From Fusibacter tunisiensis (GTDB lineage Bacteria > Bacillota > Clostridia > Peptostreptococcales > Acidaminobacteraceae): 64,000 nt of DNA. The position numbers were made by a program, and so were the translations under genes. Numbering within the stretch: the first letter of the stretch is position 1; each line of letters begins with the position of its first letter. The stretch is taken from positions 186,001 to 250,000 of the forward strand of contig NZ_JAFBDT010000001.1 in the NCBI RefSeq assembly GCF_016908355.1. Direction: 5' to 3'. A model generated the notes under the pieces. That model was not told the origin of the DNA. It made no database searches and saw nothing but the letters and a program-made list of their open reading frames with translations. Below, piece by piece: positions 57,311-64,000 of this stretch.

Positions 57311-57907
57311 ATGACATTCATCAATTATATTTTAATTATGACACTGGGTTATTTAATTGGGAGCGTTCCCTTTTCTTATTTAATCCCCAAAATTCTTGGT
57401 AGAATTGATATTCGCCAACATGGTAGTGGAAATACCGGAACAACAAATGTCGTTCGTACTTTAGGTCTAAAAGTTGGCGTACTTGCATTTGCTGGAGATT
57501 TTTTAAAAGGTTTAATCCCTGCTTTAATAGGCAACCAATTATATGGTGTTACAGGTGGCCTAATTGCAGGTGGCTTTGCAGTTCTTGGCCACTGCTACTC
57601 TGTTTGGCTTGGTTTTAACGGCGGAAAAGGCATTGCGACCTCAGCTGGTGTAATTGCTATTGTTTTTCCCCTTATTTTTCCAATAATTTTGGTCTTTCAG
57701 TTCTTGGTTATTTTAACAACTCGATATATGTCCCTTGCATCTATTGGAAGCGCAATTATTTTACCGATTTTGACATTTTTTATGTACCCCGCCTATGTGC
57801 AAATTGTGTTTTCATTCTTACTTGCAATTTTTGTGATCTACAGACACCGTAGCAACTTATCTAGACTCATAAGTGGTACAGAAACTAAAATCCTTAATAA
57901 AAAATAA
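57311..57907 (+). CDS. plsY: Glycerol-3-phosphate acyltransferase PlsY
   Basis: A 198-residue membrane enzyme that transfers acyl groups from acyl-phosphate to glycerol 3-phosphate, the first step in phospholipid synthesis. It has five hydrophobic segments. Conserved motifs are GSVPFSYLIPK, HGSGNTGTTNVVRTLG and GGKGIATSAG. The ATG at 57311 lies five bases behind GGAGG; an earlier in-frame ATG would add 13 residues over this site. An extended -10 (TGCTAAAAT) lies near 57270-57279. Confidence 0.96.
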   Translation: MTFINYILIMTLGYLIGSVPFSYLIPKILGRIDIRQHGSGNTGTTNVVRTLGLKVGVLAFAGDFLKGLIPALIGNQLYGVTGGLIAGGFAVLGHCYSVWLGFNGGKGIATSAGVIAIVFPLIFPIILVFQFLVILTTRYMSLASIGSAIILPILTFFMYPAYVQIVFSFLLAIFVIYRHRSNLSRLISGTETKILNKK

Positions 57908-57959
57908 TATCCCTCTACTGTTAAATTTAAACAAAATATGCTATCATTATAAAGAACAT

Positions 57960-58056
57960 GGAGGCAGAGGGGTGCTGGTGTGCCTTCTGATCTTCAAAAT
58001 CAGCACGGGGGGTTAAGAGCTTCCTGGGTGGGTTCGATTCCCACGTGCCTCCGCCA
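57960..58056 (+). tRNA. selC: tRNA-Sec (UCA anticodon)
   Basis: A 97-base tRNA with anticodon TCA in the loop CTTCAAA between CTGAT and ATCAG. It has an extra-long variable arm, an acceptor GGAGGCA/TGCCTCC and encoded CCA; these features define selenocysteine tRNA. The T arm is GTGGG-TTCGATT-CCCAC. The eighth acceptor position appears as G opposite G rather than a pair. A possible promoter (TGTTAA, 17 bases, TATCAT) lies just upstream. selB lies about 5 kb to the right. Confidence 0.95.
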
Positions 58057-58060
58057 TTAA

Positions 58061-58100
58061 AAAAGACCTGAGACAGTTTAACAGCTGTTTCAGGTCTTTT
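58061..58100. terminator. Bidirectional terminator between selC and the SLH/GH18 gene
   Basis: AAAAGACCTGAGACAG pairs with CTGTTTCAGGTCTTTT (long stem, one mismatch, 8-base loop). T-runs occur on both strands, serving two converging transcripts. Confidence 0.88.
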
Positions 58101-58103
58101 GCT

Positions 58104-59693
58104 TTATTCATAATTGCTTTTTATTTGAGTCCATATATCCAGAACACTCTCTTCAAAATCAGGTATCGTTCCGAGTCTCCAAATCGAAATGCCACCTAAA
58201 TCAAGCAAATAAGCCAAATTGATTTTTGCTTGAACACTTTTTGAGTCTTCAAACCAAACAATATTACGGGTTAAATCTGATTCATTTTCAAAAACAATCG
58301 TTGGATTTTGGTATTTTTTTGAGTAGTCCAAGATTGCACCAGATTCAATACGTTCAAGTATAGCGGAATACGTAGGATTATAAGGCCTTGAATTGATTAT
58401 TCTGCCGTCAGATACTTTCCACTGTGCAGAATCAATTGAAATTTGGAGCACCAATTTTTCAGAGTCCTCTATGCCTTTTTCTGAATCAAGAATTACTTTA
58501 ATCGCATAATAAATTTCATCAAAAGGTGAAAGTGGTGTGATGGTTAATCCTGATTCCATTTCACTTTCTGTTAATTTTTTTGGATAATAATCATGTGCCA
58601 TTAAAACAATCAAATCTGATACAGCACCTATTTTTCTAAAATCATACCCATCATAATAGGCAATTCCCTCTGCTCTTGGCGGATGAACAGCTGTGGCAAT
58701 CTTATATGAGTCCCCCAACTCTTCCCTTAAACCTTCTAAAAACAAAGATAAATTAAGCGCGTTATCCGCCCCTTTTAAGCCTTCAAAATCTACAAGCACA
58801 CCTTTAAATTGAGGAAATTGTTTTAAAGAAGCTTCAACAGCATCAATTGCAGTTTCTCTTCTCGTTTTATCTGAAAGGATGTACTCTGTCAGGGATACTT
58901 GTTTCTTTAGATCCGAATCGTACACATAGTCTTCTTTGACAAATAACATTAAATATGGTGTTGTTTCATCACGAAGTGTTGCATCAAAAGCCAAGGTATA
59001 CTGAGAGGGTACACTGTATTCATTGCTGTTGGATGCAGACATATTTAGAGTCAGTCCATTTGAAGGGTCCAATTCAAATCGACTCCATCCATAAGCCAAA
59101 TCTGATAAATGACTTGAGATTTCTGCTTGGCTATAAGAACTGATTGCATAATATGACATTAAATGTGGCATCGGTGAATCGATCTTTTGAATCGCGCGGT
59201 ACAAGATTGTAACAGCTTCTTCGCGCGTTACATAATCATTTGGTCTAAATGTTTTTTCTGGATTTACTGTAAGCCAGTTGAAATCTAAAGCCATTTTTAT
59301 ATACCCAACTTTATCATTTGAGTCTATAAAAGGAATCTCACAATGTCTCAATGTTTCTGCTTGTGCATCTAACCCAAAAGCCCCAATCAAGGTTACAATT
59401 GCATCCAATCGGCTAATTGGTGCAGTCACATCTTCAACTGTTAAATCAGATCGAATGCCGATTTGCGGATAAAGACGTCCAATTTCGTTAATCCAAGTTA
59501 TATAGGATTCTAAAGAAACTGGCGTTCCCATACCAAAAGAACTTTCTTCATCTATGATTCCCAACTCGCTAACATGGTGAATCGCTTCATAAGCCCAATG
59601 TGACACATCAACATCAGAATATGAAGTTTCACCAAACGCAATATTTGGAAATAACATACTTAAACTCAAAAAAACAACCAATAATTTTTTCAT
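58104..59693 (-). CDS. Secreted SLH-domain protein with GH18-like catalytic domain
   Basis: A 529-residue secreted protein. The signal peptide ends near residue 22 (NIAFGETS). Two or three SLH repeats follow (SDVDVSHWAYEAI, then FIDSNDKVGYIKMALDFNWL and FRPNDYVTREEAVTILYRA; about 25-175), which anchor to wall polymers. The C-terminal half (about 200-529) is a GH18/YaaH-SleL-like barrel with GVLVDFEGLKG, where Glu is the probable acid, plus a SIWRLGTIPDF end. It may trim peptidoglycan or spore cortex. The first Asp residues of the full DxxDxDxE motif are partly replaced (GVLVDFE), so activity needs a test. Confidence 0.85.
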   Translation of the reverse strand: MKKLLVVFLSLSMLFPNIAFGETSYSDVDVSHWAYEAIHHVSELGIIDEESSFGMGTPVSLESYITWINEIGRLYPQIGIRSDLTVEDVTAPISRLDAIVTLIGAFGLDAQAETLRHCEIPFIDSNDKVGYIKMALDFNWLTVNPEKTFRPNDYVTREEAVTILYRAIQKIDSPMPHLMSYYAISSYSQAEISSHLSDLAYGWSRFELDPSNGLTLNMSASNSNEYSVPSQYTLAFDATLRDETTPYLMLFVKEDYVYDSDLKKQVSLTEYILSDKTRRETAIDAVEASLKQFPQFKGVLVDFEGLKGADNALNLSLFLEGLREELGDSYKIATAVHPPRAEGIAYYDGYDFRKIGAVSDLIVLMAHDYYPKKLTESEMESGLTITPLSPFDEIYYAIKVILDSEKGIEDSEKLVLQISIDSAQWKVSDGRIINSRPYNPTYSAILERIESGAILDYSKKYQNPTIVFENESDLTRNIVWFEDSKSVQAKINLAYLLDLGGISIWRLGTIPDFEESVLDIWTQIKSNYE

Positions 59694-59779
59694 GAACACT
59701 ACCCCATTTCCATTCCATTCATATCTTTATTATAAACTGGAACTGACCGTAATAACATGACAGGTTGATTAAATTTCTT

Positions 59780-60649
59780 TTAATCTTTATGATTGCACAA
59801 ACACAACTTATAGGTTTCTTCTTCAAATATGACAAAAAACTTTTTATACAAGTCCAATTCAAATCCATCTTTATTATAAGGCATGCTAAATTTCAATAAA
59901 ACTTCCCAACCATCACTGCTTCTTTTTGTGTAATGATTTTTATACGCATATGCATCCAATTCCTGCTTTAAATCATCTGCATATGAAACAAATTCCGTAT
60001 AGGTATAGTAAGATCGACTTTCTTCAGATAGAAGTGCATAAGATAGGTCAAATCGAGTGGATACAATTGTTTTTATAAATTCTTCAGCCGCATCTGATGG
60101 CCGTTTTTCAGATGCATAAACCAAGGTCATATCACGTGTCAAAGGAACTGATAAGTCCCTACCAGAAACCTGATATGTTATAGGTTGGTCTGAAACCATA
60201 AGCTGAACATTTGAAACGTTTTTGAGTTCTGTCAAACTATTTACTAAAGACCAAATATAAAGATCTAAATCAGATGAGGCCATCAAATCAGAAGAAAGCA
60301 TCTGTTCTGAAAAATTTATATAAGCTGTACGATTTACAATTTCAATGGATTCAACTTCAACTTCAAAGTTGAAAAGTGTCTTATAGTGGGTATTAACAGG
60401 CTCAGACTTCATCTGATCAATAACCGCACTTGCATACTTGCCATCTTTAACCTGAAGATTTGCAGTATATGGAAACAAGGCACCATCAAACACATAATAT
60501 AAAGTTGATTTAACAGATACCTGGTCATGAATTGGCTCAATATACTGTTGCGTTGTAAGGCTGGCGTAAGGCTGATTGAAATAAGCATGTATAATTAATA
60601 CCAAAGCGCATAAGACAAGTGCAATTAATGTTTTATAGGGCAATCTCAT
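59780..60649 (-). CDS. GerMN-domain membrane-anchored protein
   Basis: A 289-residue protein with an N-terminal membrane anchor (about 5-25). A GerMN domain follows (about 45-165: LYYVFDGALFPYTANLQVKDG, NRTAYINFSEQML, NSLTELKNVSNVQLMVS), then a second region (SDAAEEFIKTIVSTRFDLSYALLSEES). GerMN domains occur in GerM and other envelope or sporulation proteins. The ATG at 60649 is six bases behind AAGGAG and directly follows the histidine kinase gene. It occupies the place where WalK operons usually hold walH/walI, so a role in signalling to the kinase is plausible but only inferred. Confidence 0.78.
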   Translation of the reverse strand: MRLPYKTLIALVLCALVLIIHAYFNQPYASLTTQQYIEPIHDQVSVKSTLYYVFDGALFPYTANLQVKDGKYASAVIDQMKSEPVNTHYKTLFNFEVEVESIEIVNRTAYINFSEQMLSSDLMASSDLDLYIWSLVNSLTELKNVSNVQLMVSDQPITYQVSGRDLSVPLTRDMTLVYASEKRPSDAAEEFIKTIVSTRFDLSYALLSEESRSYYTYTEFVSYADDLKQELDAYAYKNHYTKRSSDGWEVLLKFSMPYNKDGFELDLYKKFFVIFEEETYKLCLCNHKD

Positions 60650-60659
60650 TTCTGACTCC

Positions 60660-62015
60660 TTAAAGACGAGGGATTTTAATTGAAACTGTAGTCCCAATGC
60701 CAAATTGACTCTCTACTTCAATCGTCCCTTGATGAAGCATGACAATTTGTTGCGCGATAGCGAGTCCCAACCCAGTACCACCTGTTTTTCTCGCCCTTGC
60801 CTCATCCACACGATAAAAGCGATCGAAAATAAATGGGAGGTCTTTTTCAGGAATTCCAATGCCTGTATCGATAATTTTAATCGAGACGATTTCTTTTGAC
60901 TCAGACAAATCAATTGTCACGCTACCACCTTCTGGTGTATATTTAACACTATTTCCAATAATATTTAGCAAGCATTGTTGCATCTTTTCTTGATCCAATT
61001 GAATCTGAACTTTGTTATGAGACACAAGTTTTAAGTCAATGTTTTTCTGATCAGCAATTGGTTTTAATGTTTTAATCACCCATTCAATCAAATAATTAAC
61101 GTATGTCATATTATAATCCAATTCTAAGTCATCTTTTTCAACTCTAACCAAATAAAGCAAGCTGTCAATTATATTGTTAAGTCGATCTACTTCAATATGA
61201 ATGTCATTCAAAAACTCTCTGTAAACAGATTCTTCCCAAGTGGAATTTGCCAATAAGGTTTCAGAAACAATTTTCATTGAAGTCATTGGCGTTCTCAATT
61301 CATGTGAGACATTAGAAACGAATTTTCTGCGTCTTTCATCCACTTGATAAAGTTTGGTTGCCATCATATTAAACGCATTACCCAATTCACCAATTTCATC
61401 TTTACTTGTCACATCTACTTTAGTATCATATTTCCCTTGCGTAATATTTTGTACAGACTTTGTTAAAGATTCAATCGGTCTAGAAATAATGCGCGCAAAA
61501 ATAACGCTGATTAACACTGACATTAATACAGCCGTCGTAAAAATAAAAAGTAAATGGTCAATAATTTCATTAACATCTTCAAAAATATGATTTGCAGAAG
61601 TTGATAAAAAGGAAATCCCTACTAGATTATTTTGTTCTATTATTGGTGTGGCACAATAGAACACAAAATCACTTTCATGGGTATATATTGTACTCTCAGA
61701 ACGACCTTCAAGGGCAGATTGTATTTCGTTGGTGTCAAGTGTGCTGCCAACCAGTGTGTCATATGAATCAATCAGCACTTCTCCTTCAAGGTTTAGGATT
61801 AAGATTCTGGCACCATATTCAAAACTGGATTCCTTGATAATGTCGTCAACATATTGTTTTGTATAAGAATTATTGATATTTCCAACAAAAGCAGCAACTT
61901 GAGTTGCAATCGTATGATTTTGTAACTCGAGATTTTGCCCTTCCTTTTCAACATTGGTGCGAATAAGTTGATCTTCCACAATTAAAATGGTGACAATCAT
62001 AACAAATATTATCAA
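60660..62015 (-). CDS. walK: WalK/PhoR-like sensor histidine kinase
   Basis: At least 451 residues. An N-terminal membrane segment is followed by an extracellular sensor (about 20-150), a second membrane segment (about 155-178), HAMP (RPIESLTKSV...DEIGELG), HisKA with the phospho-accepting His in SNVSHELRTPMTS, and HATPase_c (NSVKYTPEGG, DTGIGIP, GGTGLGLAIA). There is no PAS domain. The only standard start in frame is a TTG at 62015, which lacks a good ribosome-binding site and would cut into TM1. In-frame codons further upstream (to about 62048) encode SIRWKLVSTYLIL, the usual WalK start. The true start is therefore unclear. walK is used by analogy. Confidence 0.82.
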   Translation of the reverse strand: MIIFVMIVTILIVEDQLIRTNVEKEGQNLELQNHTIATQVAAFVGNINNSYTKQYVDDIIKESSFEYGARILILNLEGEVLIDSYDTLVGSTLDTNEIQSALEGRSESTIYTHESDFVFYCATPIIEQNNLVGISFLSTSANHIFEDVNEIIDHLLFIFTTAVLMSVLISVIFARIISRPIESLTKSVQNITQGKYDTKVDVTSKDEIGELGNAFNMMATKLYQVDERRRKFVSNVSHELRTPMTSMKIVSETLLANSTWEESVYREFLNDIHIEVDRLNNIIDSLLYLVRVEKDDLELDYNMTYVNYLIEWVIKTLKPIADQKNIDLKLVSHNKVQIQLDQEKMQQCLLNIIGNSVKYTPEGGSVTIDLSESKEIVSIKIIDTGIGIPEKDLPFIFDRFYRVDEARARKTGGTGLGLAIAQQIVMLHQGTIEVESQFGIGTTVSIKIPRL

Positions 62016-62023
62016 TATTAAAT

Positions 62024-62045
62024 AGGTGGAAACAAGTTTCCACCT
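62024..62045. repeat. Inverted repeat at the start of the histidine kinase gene
   Basis: AGGTGGAAAC and GTTTCCACCT form 10-bp perfect arms around a 2-base centre. It lies over the N-terminal coding region of the kinase. Confidence 0.7.
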
Positions 62046-62052
62046 AATACTT

Positions 62053-62760
62053 TTAAAGGACTCTTTTCTTTTTATTCTTAAAATAGTAACCCACTCCCCA
62101 TTTTGTTAATATATATTCTGGTTGCGAGGAATTGCTTTCAATTTTTTCTCTTAAACGGCGAATGTGAACATCTACCGTACGAACATCACCAAAATACTCA
62201 TAACCCCAAATTGTTTCCAACAACTCTTCACGGGAATACACCTTTTCTTCATTCATAATCAATAAGAGCAATAAATCAAATTCTTTCGCTGTTAAATTAA
62301 CTTGTTGACCATTAACAGTTACTTTTCTGCCTAAAGTATTGATACTAAAGTCTCCAAGATTTATCAGATTTGATGCTGTCATTTGATCACTTACTTGAAC
62401 ACGTCTTAAAATGGCTTTAATTCTAGCCTTAAGTTCAAGCATGTTAAATGGTTTTGTAATGTAATCATCTGCACCGTATTCAAGGCCCAGTACCTTACTA
62501 GAATCATCATCTTTTGCAGTAAGCATTAGAATTGGTACCATAGACTTATTTTCACGGACTTTTTTGCAAATTTCAAGACCATCCATGCTTGGAAGCATTA
62601 AGTCCAAAATAACTGCATCATAAGTGTTGGATAAAATCTTGTCATAGGCTTCCTTACCATCCATTGCAGTTTCAACATCGTACCCCTCTTGTTCTAAACT
62701 GAATCTCAACCCTTTTAACAAAATAGGTTCGTCATCAACTACCAAAATTTTTTCAGCCAT
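62053..62760 (-). CDS. walR: WalR/PhoB-type response regulator
   Basis: A 235-residue OmpR/PhoB-family regulator. The receiver domain has Asp9/Asp10, the phosphorylation site Asp53 in VILDLMLPSMDG and Lys in TKPFNMLELKARIKAIL. The winged-helix DNA-binding domain (about 130-230) contains LTAKEFDLLLLLI and GDVRTVDVHIRRLREKIE, the WalR-like recognition-helix pattern. It likely works with the kinase encoded just downstream on cell-wall genes such as the nearby SLH/GH18 gene. The name walR rests on similarity only. Confidence 0.88.
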   Translation of the reverse strand: MAEKILVVDDEPILLKGLRFSLEQEGYDVETAMDGKEAYDKILSNTYDAVILDLMLPSMDGLEICKKVRENKSMVPILMLTAKDDDSSKVLGLEYGADDYITKPFNMLELKARIKAILRRVQVSDQMTASNLINLGDFSINTLGRKVTVNGQQVNLTAKEFDLLLLLIMNEEKVYSREELLETIWGYEYFGDVRTVDVHIRRLREKIESNSSQPEYILTKWGVGYYFKNKKKRVL

Positions 62761-62773
62761 ACTTTCACTCCAT

Positions 62774-64000
62774 TCATTTTTTTATTAAAACTCTAGAATT
62801 CTCAAATCTCTTCGTCAATTGAATTCTGTCAAAATACTCCAAGAGCTCCAAACTAGACTTTCTTGAAAGGTTTAACAAATCTCTATACTCTGCCACAGTG
62901 AGTTCATCATTATGTTCAAAGTGTTTGATGAGCAGATTTATGCAAGTTTCCAAATGTGTTTTTAATATTACAACTTCTTCATTAATTTTAACAAGAATAT
63001 TAGAATTAATCAAATAATATAAAAGATCCTCTTGAGTTTTTTTAGTTAGGGTTCTACTTTCTGGTAAATCTTTAATGCCAATAGGCCTTGTACCCGATTG
63101 ATCCACTGCATCCTCAATGACTTTAAGCCATTTTTGCTCTTCACTACCAAGTTCAATAGAATAGCCTGGTAGGCTAACCCATTGATCCGATAACTCAATT
63201 GCGTTTTTCTCAATTGCATAATTCAAGATAGGTTGATAGAAGCTTTTATCAAATCGATTTTTCTTTGTCAAGGCTTGATTCAGTCGTGATCTTAAAGTCT
63301 CACGATCAATACCTGCCTTAAACGGGTTTTTGGCATGAAAATCACTTAATTCCCTACTTAATGTTTCAAGAATCATGGTCATCCACTCATCTGTACAATA
63401 CAGTGACTGAGTCAGATTAACGATGCGATTTTCATTCAACAAATCCTCGAATCCCAACCTACATGAATCCAAATCATGTGGAATCGGATGAAACAAGTCA
63501 TCTGAATAAACAAATGGTTGGTTTTCGTTTTGAATACCTGCTAAAATTTCATCTGAAATGCTTAAATTCCCATCAGAAAATTGGTGTTTCTCAGCATTTG
63601 GATTAACAATCACGCCACCTCCTAAAGTTATCAAAGGTGAAAAATTTCGAATGATAACCGGATCGTTCGCTTTACCAAACAACGGACTCTCAAGTCTAAG
63701 CTGAATAATCTGAGTTACATTTGGTTGGATTGTATCTTGGTTCAAAGTCGCTATCCTGCCTAAAATTTCTTTAGTCCCATGATATAATCGAATCCTTTGC
63801 CAATGTTTAACTGGAACATAATCTGCTTTAAATTCAACATCAACAATATGAGATTCAGGCAAAAGATCTGAACTGGATAAAATATCACCTCGATGAATCA
63901 AAGTCTTATCTATGGCAAGGTTTAACGCCACCCGTTGCCCATATACAGCTTCCAAAACAGATTCATTGTGTACTTGAATTGATTTTACACGCACAGAAGC
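62774..64000 (-). CDS. selB: Selenocysteine-specific elongation factor SelB, C-terminal part (cut by window edge)
   Basis: An open frame that enters from the right edge, giving about 408 residues without a start codon; an internal ATG at 63994 is not the true start. The visible part has EF-Tu-like domain 2/3 features (RVKSIQVHNESVLEAVYGQRVALNLA, HIVDVEFKADYVPVKHWQRIRLYHGTKEILGRI, FSPLITLGGGVIVNP), followed by the four winged-helix domains that bind the SECIS RNA. The GTPase domain lies outside. SelB delivers Sec-tRNA-Sec, the product of selC at 57960. Confidence 0.93.
   Translation of the reverse strand, partial: ASVRVKSIQVHNESVLEAVYGQRVALNLAIDKTLIHRGDILSSSDLLPESHIVDVEFKADYVPVKHWQRIRLYHGTKEILGRIATLNQDTIQPNVTQIIQLRLESPLFGKANDPVIIRNFSPLITLGGGVIVNPNAEKHQFSDGNLSISDEILAGIQNENQPFVYSDDLFHPIPHDLDSCRLGFEDLLNENRIVNLTQSLYCTDEWMTMILETLSRELSDFHAKNPFKAGIDRETLRSRLNQALTKKNRFDKSFYQPILNYAIEKNAIELSDQWVSLPGYSIELGSEEQKWLKVIEDAVDQSGTRPIGIKDLPESRTLTKKTQEDLLYYLINSNILVKINEEVVILKTHLETCINLLIKHFEHNDELTVAEYRDLLNLSRKSSLELLEYFDRIQLTKRFENSRVLIKK

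Overview
The window is a low-GC, gene-dense, mostly minus-strand stretch of a Firmicutes chromosome, most likely an anaerobic Clostridia-type bacterium. This rests on the gene content: class A RNase P RNA, CIRCE/HrcA heat-shock control, a glycine T-box leader, PPDK with its regulator, PgpH/PhoH/YbeY, a WalR-like response regulator, and selenocysteine genes (selC and the end of selB). The genus cannot be told from the sequence alone. No prophage, insertion sequence or CRISPR array was seen.

Layout, left to right. 1-4.4 kb: the 5' part of a TldD/PmbA-like protease gene, then a c-di-GMP phosphodiesterase, SanA-like and GerMN-like envelope operon. 4.4-11.2 kb: thiolase, a MutS2-like ATPase that lacks the Smr domain and sits behind an attenuator-like leader with a short upstream ORF, a nitroreductase, a secreted EEP hydrolase and a uracil permease. 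11.4-14 kb: rnpB and a small ABC-permease operon. 14-20 kb: nif3-trmK and the rpoD-dnaG-dgt macromolecular-synthesis cluster. 20-28 kb: ppdK and its regulator, glyS with its T-box, a DUF4342 protein, a chemoreceptor and recO. 28-37 kb: mgtE, era, cdd, a DUF3048 lipoprotein, ybeY, pgpH, phoH, yqeY, rpsU and hit. 37-46 kb: mtaB, rsmE, prmA, then dnaJ, dnaK, grpE and hrcA under CIRCE, and hemW. 46-54 kb: lepA, rpsT (plus strand), holA, comEC, an orphan CamA-like adenine methyltransferase and two unknown genes. 55-64 kb: alaX, a lysophospholipase-like hydrolase, plsY, selC, an SLH/GH18 wall protein, a GerMN protein, a WalK/WalR-like pair and the C-terminal part of SelB.

Most of the window is conserved housekeeping: translation factors and rRNA/tRNA modification, chaperones, replication (DnaG, HolA), recombination (RecO) and envelope control. 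The parts worth a second look are the riboregulated MutS2-like gene, the solitary methyltransferase, a hairpin that masks the comEC ribosome-binding site, and the histidine kinase that has no canonical start codon at its expected N-terminus.
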